The notes: generated by a model from the sequence alone, not told the origin. A DNA stretch of 64,000 bases from Acinetobacter kookii (GCF_900096895.1 NZ_FMYO01000002.1:1-64000), one strand, 5' to 3'. Positions 19,262-28,275 are shown, counted from the first letter of the stretch. Program-made: numbers and translations.

Positions 19262-19285
19262 AAAGCACCTTCGGGTGCTTTTTTA
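19262..19285 (+). terminator. Terminator of metX-metW-sel1
   Basis: AAAGCACC-TTCG-GGTGCTTT, a stable UUCG tetraloop hairpin followed by a T run. Confidence 0.9.
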
Positions 19286-19352
19286 TTGGCTGATTCTTCG
19301 TCCCTATTTCAGGTAAAATTGAACTTATTTTAAAGATTAGAGTTTTTATCGA

Positions 19353-19979
19353 ATGTCTGCACAAGATTGGTTATCTCAAGGCACACTTGTTCTTGCCAGC
19401 AACAACAAAGGGAAAATTGCCGAATTTGAAAAAATGTTTGCCGAGTTAAATCTGCCTGTAGAAGTAATTCCTCAAGGCAAACTGAATATTGAAGATGCGA
19501 TTGAAGATGGTTTGAGCTTTGTGGAAAATGCCATTATTAAAGCGCGTCATGCATCCAAAATTTCAGGCAAACCGGCCATAGCCGATGACTCTGGTATTTG
19601 CGTTCCGGTACTGGGCGGTGCGCCGGGTATTTATTCTGCACGCTTTGCCGGCGAACATGGCAATGATGCAGCCAACAATGAAAAGCTCTTAAGCCGACTG
19701 AAACCGCTTCGTAAAGAAGGTGAAAGTATTGAGGGCATGTTTGTTTGTGTACTTGCACTGGTTCAGCATGCTGAAGATCCGCTGCCTCAAATTTTCCAGG
19801 GCATCTGGACAGGTGAAGTACTGGAAGCTCCTCGCGGCGAAAATGGTTTTGGTTATGACCCGCTATTCTGGTTGCCTGAACTGGGTATTTCCAGTGCCGA
19901 GATGAGCAAGGAAGATAAAAATAAAATCAGCCATCGCGGTCAGGCGATGGAGCTGTTTAAGGCAAGCCTGGAGAAGTAA
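19353..19979 (+). CDS. rdgB: XTP/dITP diphosphatase (RdgB/HAM1)
   Basis: Removes non-canonical purine nucleotides (dITP, XTP) by pyrophosphohydrolysis. 208 aa. The N-terminal LASNNKGK substrate loop, the AIADDSGI metal site, GAPGIYSARFAG and the GFGYDPLF segment are present. It stands alone between two terminator-like regions. Nothing unusual. Confidence 0.95.
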   Translation: MSAQDWLSQGTLVLASNNKGKIAEFEKMFAELNLPVEVIPQGKLNIEDAIEDGLSFVENAIIKARHASKISGKPAIADDSGICVPVLGGAPGIYSARFAGEHGNDAANNEKLLSRLKPLRKEGESIEGMFVCVLALVQHAEDPLPQIFQGIWTGEVLEAPRGENGFGYDPLFWLPELGISSAEMSKEDKNKISHRGQAMELFKASLEK

Positions 19980-19995
19980 TTTCATTATTTATTCT

Positions 19996-20086
19996 CCCTC
20001 CTAAAAGGAGGGATGAGAAGCTCAGCTTCGCAAGGGAGGTTAATCTTTCAAAACCCTCTCTCTAACTCTCTCCCAAAGGGAGAGAG
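19996..20086. repeat. Paired intergenic hairpins (REP-like)
   Basis: Two purine/pyrimidine-skewed hairpins: CCCTCCT-aaa-AGGAGGG (19996-20012) and CTCTCTCCC-aaa-GGGAGAGAG (20066-20086), with a further AAGGGAGG between. They sit between the convergent rdgB and permease genes and may end both transcripts. A similar hairpin lies at 40911-40933, which suggests a dispersed family of intergenic palindromes. Confidence 0.6.
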
Positions 20087-20096
20087 AACTCTTCAT

Positions 20097-20978
20097 TTAT
20101 AGTGCCGGCACTAATACATGCAGCAGTACCCCATAAATCCCGATCAATATCGCACTGGCTACAGTACCCGATGCAATATATTTTGCTGAATAGCCCGTCC
20201 CCTGATAATGCGTTTCCAGCGCCACAATATTCGCTGCTGGCGGCAATAGAAAGAACATCAACATTACGGCATAGGTCAGCATTTGATGCGGAATAGGCAA
20301 AAACAGATAAGCAGCTGCACACAATAAAACCGCCAATAACATCCTGCTACTGATGAACAGCAAACTACCTTTCAAATCACGCCAGCCAATCCTGACCTTG
20401 CTCAGCCACATTCCCAAAACACACATACCGGCAAAGGTCACCAAGACTTTATTGGCTTGGTAAATCAGCTGTATTAGGGGATGAGATTCATAGCTGCTGA
20501 AGTCCCAGAATGACAAAACAGCAGCCGTGGTCAAGGCAATGACAGGGGGTGACAGTATGACATTTTTAATAATAAATCCCGTATCCTGCCAGGTTTCACT
20601 CACCGCCATCACCGCACAGATATTGCCAAACAAAGAACCGCCGATATATAAGGCGACAATGGTACTGCTGGCTTCCGGTCCAAAAACGGCTAAAGCAAAA
20701 GGAAGGCCTAACCATGCACCATTCAAGTAACTGAAACACAGGGCTCGTAATTTGTCTTTTTGAAAATAATAAAAACCACTGAAGAAAACAATCGAACTGA
20801 ACAGGCTGAAACCAATCAGCCACAGACTGCCTTCTTTATAAAACACCATATTGTAAATGATCAGCAGCGGTATAAAGAGACGGGCCAGCAAAGCTGCCAA
20901 TAATGGCCGTATCGGCTTTAAAACATGCACTCCCCAATATCCGGCAAGAAAAGAAACAAGAGGAAGGATCAGTGCCAT
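20097..20978 (-). CDS. AEC-family permease
   Basis: 293-aa integral membrane protein with about ten hydrophobic segments arranged as two five-helix halves, and family features such as RLFIPLLIIYNMVFYKEG, LNGAWLGLPFALAVFG and PPAANIVALE. The auxin efflux carrier family contains bacterial transporters of malonate, malate and other small organic acids; the substrate here is not evident. It is convergent with rdgB and divergent from tatA, with no operon partner. Confidence 0.82.
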   Translation of the reverse strand: MALILPLVSFLAGYWGVHVLKPIRPLLAALLARLFIPLLIIYNMVFYKEGSLWLIGFSLFSSIVFFSGFYYFQKDKLRALCFSYLNGAWLGLPFALAVFGPEASSTIVALYIGGSLFGNICAVMAVSETWQDTGFIIKNVILSPPVIALTTAAVLSFWDFSSYESHPLIQLIYQANKVLVTFAGMCVLGMWLSKVRIGWRDLKGSLLFISSRMLLAVLLCAAAYLFLPIPHQMLTYAVMLMFFLLPPAANIVALETHYQGTGYSAKYIASGTVASAILIGIYGVLLHVLVPAL

Positions 20979-21168
20979 GAGGGTGCAAACTTGGTTTTTT
21001 ACTTAAGAAACCCATCCTAGCACAGCTGATATTCAAACATGATCTTGCAGGGTTTATTTTTCATATTCATCTTGCCATGAATCTTTGTCTTAAAACCGAA
21101 ACAGAAACGTCACGGCAATGTCATACAGACCTGTTGAGATAGTTCTCAATAAAAATGAGGATATTTTC

Positions 21169-21402
21169 ATGGCAGGATTATCAATTTGGCACGTTGTCAT
21201 TTTTGCAATTGTAGTGATTTTATTGTTTGGCACATCCAAACTGAAAAATCTGGGTAAAGATGTCGGCGGTGCAGTCAAAGATTTTAAAAAGTCGATTAAA
21301 GAAGATGAAGTCACGACTTCTGCATTAAATGAACCGCGCACCCTTGAACATCAAGGCAATCCTGCAGATGTCAATTCCACAGCAAAAACACATTCAGGCT
21401 AA
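21169..21402 (+). CDS. tatA: Sec-independent translocase subunit TatA
   Basis: 77 aa: one transmembrane helix ([16 protein letters not shown]), the FG hinge ([14 protein letters not shown]) and an amphipathic helix, followed by a polar tail. TatA forms the size-variable pore for folded, twin-arginine-bearing proteins. The start at 21169 has TGAGGA 8 bases upstream; the frame open to 21118 is not needed. tatB follows after 6 bp. Confidence 0.95.
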   Translation: MAGLSIWHVVIFAIVVILLFGTSKLKNLGKDVGGAVKDFKKSIKEDEVTTSALNEPRTLEHQGNPADVNSTAKTHSG

Positions 21403-21408
21403 AACGTT

Positions 21409-21876
21409 ATGCTCAATATCGGTATGACTGAACTGCTGGCTTTTGGCATCATCAGTTTGTTGGTGCTCGGACCGGATAAGCTGCCGGAAGCTGCACGTTT
21501 TGCTGGAAAATGGTTTGCTAAAATCAAACGTATGATCAGTAACGTACAAAATGATATTGATCGAGAGCTGCGTTTGTCTGAACTACGGGAACAGATGCAA
21601 CAGGAAATGCAGCGTATTCAAGAGCTGGAACAAAAGATGCAAGCTCAAATGCATGAACTACAACAACAATCACAACCTGCAGCAGAAGAACAAGCACAAA
21701 ATGCAGTGCCACATAATAAAAATGCTCCCACTTTTTATATTTTTATTCAATCACAACAGCCCTGTAGTATTTATCTAAAAACACCGGGTTGTGCCAAGCA
21801 GACAATGATCCAAGCAGCACCCTTAAACAGCATGCCTGCAAGTGCACAGTTCAATCCGTTAAAGGTGGCCGTATGA
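21409..21876 (+). CDS. tatB: Sec-independent translocase subunit TatB
   Basis: 155 aa. The N-terminal helix (MTELLAFGIISLLVLGPDKLPEAAR) with the GP hinge typical of TatB is followed by an amphipathic, very Gln/Glu/Met-rich coiled region (about 50-105). TatB and TatC together form the receptor for Tat signal peptides. It overlaps tatC by ATGA. Confidence 0.94.
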   Translation: MLNIGMTELLAFGIISLLVLGPDKLPEAARFAGKWFAKIKRMISNVQNDIDRELRLSELREQMQQEMQRIQELEQKMQAQMHELQQQSQPAAEEQAQNAVPHNKNAPTFYIFIQSQQPCSIYLKTPGCAKQTMIQAAPLNSMPASAQFNPLKVAV

Positions 21877-22652
21877 GTACTCCCCTAGAGCACCAGTTAC
21901 CCGCTCCCCTGGCAACGCAACAGCAATCAGCGCTTGAAGAAATGCCGATTACCCAGCATTTAATGGTACTGCGTAAACATCTGTTTAAAATGATTGCCTT
22001 GCTGATTGGCTTATTTTTTTGTTTATTGCCTTTGGCCAATAAAACCTACCAGGTTTTGTCGGAGCCGTTACGCGCACAGTTGCCTAGCACCTCGACCATG
22101 ATTGCCACCGATGTCACGGCAACGTTTATGGCTCCCTTTAAGCTGAACTTTTTTGTGGCCTTGTTACTGGCCATGCCTTATATCCTTTATCAACTGTGGG
22201 CCTTTGTAAAACCTGCCTTATATGAAAAAGAAAAGAATCTGGCTTTACCCTTACTGATTGGCAGTATCTGTCTATTTTATATCGGAATCAGCTTTGCCTA
22301 TTTTGTTGCCCTGCCTTCTATTTTGCATTTTTTTATCAGTGTTTCACCCGAAACCGTTGCCCCGATGACAGATATTAATAGCTATCTGGCCTTTTGTTTA
22401 AAGCTGTTCCTGGTATTCGGATTTACTTTTGAAATTCCGGTGATTACCTTGCTTTTAATCTTAATCGGGCTGGTCAGTACCGAACAATTGGTGGAAAAAC
22501 GTCGCTTTATTGTGGTGGGCTGCTTCTTTGTGGCGATGTTTGTTACCCCGCCGGATGCCCTGTCGATGATTATGCTGGCCGTTCCAATGTGGCTGTTGTT
22601 TGAAATAGGTTTATGGCTGGGTAAGCTGCTGGAAAAACGGCGTACCGTTTAA
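21873..22652 (+). CDS. tatC: Sec-independent translocase subunit TatC
   Basis: Six-helix membrane protein that recognises the twin-arginine motif. 259 aa from the ATG at 21873, which overlaps the tatB stop; the frame is open from 21789, but that start lies deep inside tatB. Family features: MPITQHLMVLRKHLF near the N terminus, PYILYQLWAFVKPALYEKEK, FGFTFEIPV and VTPPDALSMIMLAVPM. The N-terminal 25 residues before MPITQHL are a polar extension. Confidence 0.95.
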   Translation: MSTPLEHQLPAPLATQQQSALEEMPITQHLMVLRKHLFKMIALLIGLFFCLLPLANKTYQVLSEPLRAQLPSTSTMIATDVTATFMAPFKLNFFVALLLAMPYILYQLWAFVKPALYEKEKNLALPLLIGSICLFYIGISFAYFVALPSILHFFISVSPETVAPMTDINSYLAFCLKLFLVFGFTFEIPVITLLLILIGLVSTEQLVEKRRFIVVGCFFVAMFVTPPDALSMIMLAVPMWLLFEIGLWLGKLLEKRRTV

Positions 22653-22671
22653 ATTCAACCGCGATGTTGTT

Positions 22672-22695
22672 AGCAGACAGAGGTCTGCTTTTTTC
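22672..22695 (+). terminator. tatABC terminator
   Basis: AGCAGAC-agag-GTCTGCT followed by TTTTTT. It separates tatABC from the phosphatase gene, which therefore has its own promoter. Confidence 0.87.
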
Positions 22696-22723
22696 ATAAA
22701 AACGACTTATTTTCTTCACCAGA

Positions 22724-22763
22724 CTGTCATTCAAACGTCAGGACGCTGTCATATTTTTCACCT
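22724..22763 (+). promoter_or_regulatory. Pho-box-like direct repeats
   Basis: CTGTCAT occurs at 22724-22730 and 22746-22752, with a degenerate unit ACGTCAG at 22735-22741 and TTCACCT at 22757-22763. All units are spaced exactly 11 bp, the layout of PhoB-binding pho boxes (7-bp units, 4-bp spacers). The array ends 45 bp before the start of the PhoX-type phosphatase, so phosphate-starvation control is likely. Confidence 0.75.
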
Positions 22764-22808
22764 AAGTTTAAAACAACTTTACAACAACCATACATTTGGA
22801 AAATTATC

Positions 22809-25016
22809 ATGACAGACTTTACGCCATATCATGAAGATCAAGAATTAGACAATAACACTTCTGAAAATATCCATTTTCGTGACATTTTAGAGCAGGCGAT
22901 TACACGCCGCAGCCTCATCAGCAAAACTGCGAGCGGCGCAGTTGCCTTGACTTTGGCTTCAACTTTGACCGCTTGTGGCAGCGATAATGATAATGATACT
23001 GTTAGTGTAAGTAACCCAGGCACAACAACTCCTCCTGTTGATCCAACCAAATTACCGCAGAAATTGAGCTTTACTCCAGTCGCGAAAAACCTGAATGATA
23101 TCGTGACGGTACCAGAAGGTTATGAAGCGAAAGTACTGTATGCAATGGGTGATTCCATCAATCAATCCTATGCTGCATGGGATGACAGCCAAGTTCCTTC
23201 AGGTCCAAGCTTCCAGTTCCGTTCTGGTGACTGTCATGATGGTATGAGCTATTTTGGTCTAAATACTACAACAGGCCGTTATGATGACACTAAATCTGAT
23301 CATGGCTTATTAGTTTTAAACCATGAGTACATTAACCAGACTTTCTTACACCCGACAGGTCCGACCAATAAGGGAACGGGTCCTCGTCCTGAAGATGAAG
23401 TCATCCGTGAAGTCAATGCGCATGGCGTATCGATTATTCATCTGAAAAAAGACAGCAAAACCCAAGCCGTTGAAATTTTGAAAAATTCAATTTTCAACCG
23501 TCGCATCACCGCTTCTACCCCTATGACTTTTACCGGCGTTGCTGCAGGTTCAACTTTACTTTCAACCCGCTTCTCTCCATCTGGTTTAAAAACCCGTGGT
23601 ACTCAAAATAACTGCGGTAATGGCTATACACCTTGGGGCACCTACCTGACCGCTGAAGAAAACTTCATCGGTTATTTTGTGCGTAATGCAACAGATGATA
23701 CGTTGCGCAGCGCCAATGAAATTGTGGCATTAAACCGTTACGGTTTAAAACAAGGTGCTAAATCGCGTTATCAGTGGGAAACTGCAACAGGCAGCCTGGA
23801 ACAGCAGGACATGTATGATCGCTGGAATGCATCAGTAATTGTTGGTAAATCTGCGAGTGAAGATTATCGTAATATCCCGAATACTTTTGGCTGGATTGTA
23901 GAAATTGATCCATTCGATAGCCGTCAGGACCCTGTAAAACGTACCTCGCTGGGCCGTTTTGCACACGAAGACTGCCGTACCAGCCGCGCCATTGAAGGTC
24001 AGAACCTGGCATTTTATATGGGTGATGACTCACGTGGTGAATACATCTATAAATTCGTTTCTGATGCGAAATGGGATGCAAAAGATGTCAACGGTGGCTA
24101 TGCAGCCGGCGATAAATACATGAATAGCGGGAAACTGTATGTTGCCAAATTCAATAGCGATGGTACAGGTCAGTGGATTGAGCTATCGATGAGCAACCCG
24201 GCAATTTCTGCTTACACGACTTATAAATTTGCAGACCAGGCAGATGTCGTAACACATGCCCGTATCGCTGCAGATGCTGTTGGCGCAACCAAAATGGACC
24301 GTCCTGAATGGGTTGCGGTCAATCCGAACAATGGTGAAGTGTATGTCACTCTCACCAATAACAGTAACCGCGGTACCAACTATGTAACCGATGCCGCTAA
24401 CCCACGTAACTATACAGATCCTGAAGGCGGCAAAGGTAACGTGAATGGTCACATTATCCGTTTCCGTGAAGATGCCGATAATACAACAGCCACCACATTC
24501 AAATGGGATATTTACCTGTTTGGTGCTGAAGCAAAAATGCTTGAAAATGTTAACCTGTCTGGCCTAACTGACAATAATGACTTTTCTAGCCCGGATGGCA
24601 TGTGGTTTGACCCGCGCGGCGTACTCTGGATTCAAACCGACGACGGTGCCTACACTGACGTGACGAACTGCATGATGCTGGCTGCATTGCCGGGTACGAT
24701 GGGTGATGGTGGCAAAGCAACTGCACTTTCAGGTGCGGGTACGCAAGATACCTTTATGGGTGCCAAAGTGACCGATGAAAATTTACGTCGCTTCCTGACT
24801 GGTCCGAAAGAGTGTGAAATCACTGGCGTAACCATGACACCGGATTACAAAGCCATCTTCATTAACGTTCAGCATCCAGGTGAAGATTCAACTGCTTATA
24901 ATAATGCAACCAGCCACTGGCCTGCGACACAAACAGATCCAAGCAATACCACTGCACGTCCGCGTTCAGCAACGGTCGTGATTACCCGTAAAGATGGCGG
25001 AGTGATTGCTGGATAA
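22809..25016 (+). CDS. phoX: PhoX-type alkaline phosphatase (DUF839), Tat-exported
   Basis: 735 aa. The N-terminal region has the twin-arginine motif TRRSLISK (about residues 35-42), a hydrophobic stretch, then LTAC, so export by Tat is expected and lipidation of that Cys is possible. The body has PhoX/DUF839 features: VPEGYEAKVLYAMGD, LVLNHEY, TPWGTYLTAEEN, GWIVEIDPFD, FSSPDGMWFDPRGVLWIQTDD and a late FINVQHPGEDS. Members are calcium/iron-dependent phosphomonoesterases that scavenge phosphate. The gene lies directly downstream of tatABC and behind a Pho-box array. The symbol is by family, not proven activity. Confidence 0.87.
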   Translation: MTDFTPYHEDQELDNNTSENIHFRDILEQAITRRSLISKTASGAVALTLASTLTACGSDNDNDTVSVSNPGTTTPPVDPTKLPQKLSFTPVAKNLNDIVTVPEGYEAKVLYAMGDSINQSYAAWDDSQVPSGPSFQFRSGDCHDGMSYFGLNTTTGRYDDTKSDHGLLVLNHEYINQTFLHPTGPTNKGTGPRPEDEVIREVNAHGVSIIHLKKDSKTQAVEILKNSIFNRRITASTPMTFTGVAAGSTLLSTRFSPSGLKTRGTQNNCGNGYTPWGTYLTAEENFIGYFVRNATDDTLRSANEIVALNRYGLKQGAKSRYQWETATGSLEQQDMYDRWNASVIVGKSASEDYRNIPNTFGWIVEIDPFDSRQDPVKRTSLGRFAHEDCRTSRAIEGQNLAFYMGDDSRGEYIYKFVSDAKWDAKDVNGGYAAGDKYMNSGKLYVAKFNSDGTGQWIELSMSNPAISAYTTYKFADQADVVTHARIAADAVGATKMDRPEWVAVNPNNGEVYVTLTNNSNRGTNYVTDAANPRNYTDPEGGKGNVNGHIIRFREDADNTTATTFKWDIYLFGAEAKMLENVNLSGLTDNNDFSSPDGMWFDPRGVLWIQTDDGAYTDVTNCMMLAALPGTMGDGGKATALSGAGTQDTFMGAKVTDENLRRFLTGPKECEITGVTMTPDYKAIFINVQHPGEDSTAYNNATSHWPATQTDPSNTTARPRSATVVITRKDGGVIAG

Positions 25017-25031
25017 GTTGCCAACATTCTT

Positions 25032-25060
25032 AAAATGCCGACCTCGTGTCGGCATTTTTT
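25032..25060. terminator. Bidirectional terminator, phoX / NRDE gene
   Basis: AAAATGCCGAC / GTCGGCATTTT, 11-bp stem with loop CTCGT and T runs on both sides. The stop of the convergent NRDE gene (25059) touches its edge. Confidence 0.85.
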
Positions 25061-25841
25061 ATTTACTCAAAGGTAAATCTATCTGGATAATATTGCCCTG
25101 GGTTTCCCCTTGCTGGGATTTTTCCTGCCACAGCCAGACATCGTTTTTCAGCCTTAAAAAATTGGAACAACGCGTGCCATACACCGGGCTTTGAATAAAG
25201 GTCGAAGAGAGTAATTCTTCCATCTCCAGACTGATGCCGGTTTGTGGCAGCAGTTCAGGAATAATTTTCCGTTCATCTTCCAGAATGTCCCATACCGCAA
25301 ATTCCAGATCGGTTTTAGGGGTATCCTTATGCTGCAGCATCGGTAAAAATTCCTGGGTAAAGCGTTTACGCAGATGACGGGTCTTTTCCCAATGTTCGGT
25401 CATTAAACCATTTGACACCACATACACGCCTTGGGCTAAAACCTGCGGTGCTTCGCCACGGTTACTCATATAAACCGCCTGATTTGAATCCCCTAAAAAC
25501 AAGTTAAAGCCGGCATAATCACACTGGCGTTTTTCCAATGCTTGCGCAAAGCGGATCGGCGTTAAATCGGATTCCAGAAAAGCCTGTATCAGATGACCGC
25601 GTGAAGTCGGATACTGTGTTTTATCACTGGCATCCCTGAAATTGGTCAACACTGCCCAGCGACCTGAGGCGGTAATCCCCATCCAGGTCCCGCCGGACTG
25701 CAAGTCTTTTCCGGCAATAATCGGACTGTTTTCCCAGCAATGCAATGCTGCACTCGGCCGCTGATAAAACTCATCCCGATTGGAAATCAGGCATAGCGGT
25801 GTATCATCCAGGACTTGCCAAGCTAAAGCTATAATACACAT
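25059..25841 (-). CDS. NRDE-family protein (TANGO2-like)
   Basis: 260 aa beginning MCII; the second residue Cys is the conserved N-terminal nucleophile position of this Ntn-type family. The defining SNRDEFYQRP motif is at about residues 19-28, followed by AGKDLQSGGTWMGI and WAVLTNFRD. Bacterial and eukaryotic relatives (TANGO2) have been linked to membrane-lipid or haem handling, but a biochemical role is not established. It is a single gene, divergent from lgt. Confidence 0.85.
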   Translation of the reverse strand: MCIIALAWQVLDDTPLCLISNRDEFYQRPSAALHCWENSPIIAGKDLQSGGTWMGITASGRWAVLTNFRDASDKTQYPTSRGHLIQAFLESDLTPIRFAQALEKRQCDYAGFNLFLGDSNQAVYMSNRGEAPQVLAQGVYVVSNGLMTEHWEKTRHLRKRFTQEFLPMLQHKDTPKTDLEFAVWDILEDERKIIPELLPQTGISLEMEELLSSTFIQSPVYGTRCSNFLRLKNDVWLWQEKSQQGETQGNIIQIDLPLSK

Positions 25842-25934
25842 AATTCATGCTCTTTATCTTTACACATTGAATGTACAACATTTTTCCTAGGTTTCAGCTA
25901 AAATCTGTGCAAAACAGAATCACAAGGAACAGGA

Positions 25935-26747
25935 ATGCTGACCTACCCGAATATAGACCCGGTTGCGGTATCGCTGGGACCATTACAAGTCCACTGGTAT
26001 GGACTGATGTATTTACTGGCATTTTTATTTGCCTGGGGACTGGCAACCTATCGGACCAAACAGCGTGATGGCTGGACGCCAGACATGGTCTCTGACCTGA
26101 TTTTCTATGGTGCCTTAGGGGTCGTGGTGGGTGGCCGTGTAGGCTATGTGTTCTTTTATGGCTTTGAACAGTTCCTGGCCAATCCGCTGTGGCTGTTTCA
26201 GGTCTGGACTGGCGGCATGAGCTTCCATGGCGGATTCCTGGGTGTCATGCTTGCCATGCTGTTCTGGTGCAAGAAATACCAGAAAACCTGGTTTCAGACG
26301 CTGGACTTTATTGCCCCTTGTGTCCCGACTGGCCTGATGTTCGGTCGTATTGGCAACTTTATCGGCGGTGAGCTTTATGGCCGTCCGGTCTCTGATCCAA
26401 ACTTTGCACTGGGGATGATCTTCCCTACCGATCCATTGCAGTTGGTCCGCCATCCCTCACAGCTTTATCAGGCGTTGGGCGAAGGTTTAATCCTGTTTAT
26501 TGTATTGTGGTGGTTCAGCTCCAAGCCGCGTCCACGTATGGCGGTTTCTGCCCTGTTCCTGATCGGTTATGGTATTGCACGTTTTGTGGTGGAATTCTTC
26601 CGCGAACCCGACAATGGCCAGCTGTTTATTGGCTGGATGAGTAAAGGCCAGTTCCTGACTGTCCCGATGATTTTGATTGGCCTGTGGATGATGTGGTATG
26701 CCTATCAAAAGAAAATCTATGACTGGGGTCCAAATAAAAATAGTTAA
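25935..26747 (+). CDS. lgt: Prolipoprotein diacylglyceryl transferase
   Basis: First enzyme of lipoprotein maturation: transfers diacylglyceryl from phosphatidylglycerol to the lipobox Cys in the inner membrane. 270 aa with seven predicted membrane segments, the GGMSFHGGFLG periplasmic segment, the Lgt signature GRIGNFIGGELYGR (about 140-153) and RHPSQLYQALGEG. ACAAGGA precedes the ATG. It serves the several lipoproteins in this window. Terminator follows. Confidence 0.97.
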   Translation: MLTYPNIDPVAVSLGPLQVHWYGLMYLLAFLFAWGLATYRTKQRDGWTPDMVSDLIFYGALGVVVGGRVGYVFFYGFEQFLANPLWLFQVWTGGMSFHGGFLGVMLAMLFWCKKYQKTWFQTLDFIAPCVPTGLMFGRIGNFIGGELYGRPVSDPNFALGMIFPTDPLQLVRHPSQLYQALGEGLILFIVLWWFSSKPRPRMAVSALFLIGYGIARFVVEFFREPDNGQLFIGWMSKGQFLTVPMILIGLWMMWYAYQKKIYDWGPNKNS

Positions 26748-26752
26748 TTTCT

Positions 26753-26777
26753 AGCGAGGCAAAAGCCTCGCTTTTTT
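26753..26777 (+). terminator. lgt terminator
   Basis: AGCGAGGC-AAAA-GCCTCGCT followed by a T run. Confidence 0.88.
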
Positions 26778-26829
26778 ATGGCTGTTTTTGCTAAAGTGCC
26801 ATTAGCTCTTACTTATCTATCAGAAAAAT

Positions 26830-27216
26830 ATGCTCGAATTCTGGTTTAATCCTAAAGTTTCCATCCTTCATAAACTGCTGATCTTTGTGGGGATTGCCAT
26901 CGCCACAGGCGTGCTGTACTGGATGGAACCTCTCAAACCGGATGCCATCCTGATGTTCATGGGTACAGGGATTATTTTCCTGATTTGCCGTTACTGCAAA
27001 ATTCATTTTGCTGCCAAAAACCCGACCGGCCTGTTCTATCGACTCTTGGTCTGGATTCCAATTGCCCTGCTGCTGGCCCTGATTTTCATGCATATGCAAA
27101 ATGGTGAAATTCTCATTCCAGGTGCCCAAGGCACTGGTTTTATGGCTTTGGCCATCTGCCTGTTTTCACCCTTGTCTTTACTGAATAAAAATGATTCTTT
27201 GGATGAGCAAAAATAA
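26830..27216 (+). CDS. Small membrane protein, unknown function (tandem copy 1)
   Basis: 128 aa with about four hydrophobic segments (roughly 14-33, 38-55, 73-92, 100-118). It begins MLEFWFNPKVS, like the next gene (MLEFWYSDQCS), and both carry a K-I-x-x-A-A-(K/D)-N-P motif near residue 60 before the third segment. These shared marks point to a tandem duplication. Its stop overlaps the next start (TAATG). I recognise no family. Confidence 0.7.
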   Translation: MLEFWFNPKVSILHKLLIFVGIAIATGVLYWMEPLKPDAILMFMGTGIIFLICRYCKIHFAAKNPTGLFYRLLVWIPIALLLALIFMHMQNGEILIPGAQGTGFMALAICLFSPLSLLNKNDSLDEQK

Positions 27217-27581
27217 TGCTGGAATTCTGGTATTCAGACCAATGTAGCCGCCAGCTGAAACTGATGGTCTGTATTGCGACCTGTGTAATCGTTTATCTCT
27301 GTTCCACCGTACAGCAGCTTTCGCCGATGTTGACAGGAATAAGCGTGGGCATTGGTATGGGAATTCATGTTTTAAGAGCATTAAGTTTAAAAATTGCCGC
27401 AGATAATCCTTATAAGAAAGGTTTTGCAATTCTTGTATTCATCATGCCACTGATGGCCATAATTACCTTGCTTTCTGTGTTGCCCACACAACATAAACTG
27501 ATGCTCGCCATTCAGGCGATTGGCTTTGCTGCCATTGGCCTCTTTATATTATCGACCTTTCCTAAGCGCAGGTTTGATTAA
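27216..27581 (+). CDS. Small membrane protein, unknown function (tandem copy 2)
   Basis: 121 aa, four hydrophobic segments and a basic end (PKRRFD). It starts on the last base of the previous stop codon, so the two are translationally coupled. The N terminus MLEFW and KIAADNP near residue 61 match the sibling; the rest has diverged. Two coupled, paralogous four-helix proteins might form a hetero-oligomer; that is inference. It is convergent with rplT. Confidence 0.7.
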   Translation: MLEFWYSDQCSRQLKLMVCIATCVIVYLCSTVQQLSPMLTGISVGIGMGIHVLRALSLKIAADNPYKKGFAILVFIMPLMAIITLLSVLPTQHKLMLAIQAIGFAAIGLFILSTFPKRRFD

Positions 27582-27664
27582 ATTGAAATAAATTTGTTTC
27601 GAATGTATTGCAGACAGTTAAATCACCCGAAATCCATATCGCATGTATTTTAAAGCCGAAAATA

Positions 27665-27692
27665 AAAAAGACCGCTAAAAAGCGGTCTTTTT
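27665..27692 (-). terminator. rpmI-rplT terminator
   Basis: AAAAAGACCGCT-AAAA-AGCGGTCTTTTT, a 12-bp perfect stem with poly-T on both strands. Confidence 0.9.
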
Positions 27693-27709
27693 CAATCATC
27701 AAGCGATGA

Positions 27710-28069
27710 TTAAGCAGCTAATGCATCTTTAGCTTTAGAAGCCAAAGCAGCAAATGCAACTGCGTCATGCATAGCGATGTCAGCAAGTACGCGACGGTCG
27801 ATAATCACTTGAGCTTTTTTCAAGCCAGCGATCATACGGCTGTACGACAAACCATTTTGACGAGCACCGGCATTGATACGTGCAATCCACAAAGCGCGGA
27901 ATTGACGTTTCTTTTGACGACGGTCACGGTAAGCGTATTGACCAGCTTTGATTACTGCCTGGAACGCTACGCGATAAACACGTGAACGCGCGCCATAGTA
28001 ACCTTTAGCACGAGCAAGAATTTTTTTGTGACGGCGATGAGCCTGTACACCACGTTTTACACGAGCCAT
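27710..28069 (-). CDS. rplT: 50S ribosomal protein L20
   Basis: 119 aa, highly basic, with the family start [31 protein letters not shown]20 binds 23S rRNA early in 50S assembly and in enterobacteria represses its own operon. It lies 11 bp after rpmI. infC and thrS, its usual upstream partners, are about 5.5 kb away on the same strand. Confidence 0.98.
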   Translation of the reverse strand: MARVKRGVQAHRRHKKILARAKGYYGARSRVYRVAFQAVIKAGQYAYRDRRQKKRQFRALWIARINAGARQNGLSYSRMIAGLKKAQVIIDRRVLADIAMHDAVAFAALASKAKDALAA

Positions 28070-28080
28070 TTATAATCTCC

Positions 28081-28275
28081 TTAGATGTATGGGCACATAG
28101 CACGAACTGAAGCAACGTCACTCACGTGAACCATTACACAGCCGCGCAACTGACGGATACGTTTAGAAGACTTTTTGGTCAAAATGTGGCGTTTGAACGC
28201 TTGTTTACGCTTGAAACCGTTAGCAGTCGCTTTGAAACGTTTAGCTGCACCACGGCGAGTTTTTAACTTAGCCAT
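28081..28275 (-). CDS. rpmI: 50S ribosomal protein L35
   Basis: 64 aa beginning [15 protein letters not shown], the family start; the frame is open to 28320 but those residues are not L35-like. It co-transcribes with rplT. The 236 bp up to the divergent MFS gene at 28512 must hold its promoter, since infC is not adjacent. Confidence 0.96.
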   Translation of the reverse strand: MAKLKTRRGAAKRFKATANGFKRKQAFKRHILTKKSSKRIRQLRGCVMVHVSDVASVRAMCPYI

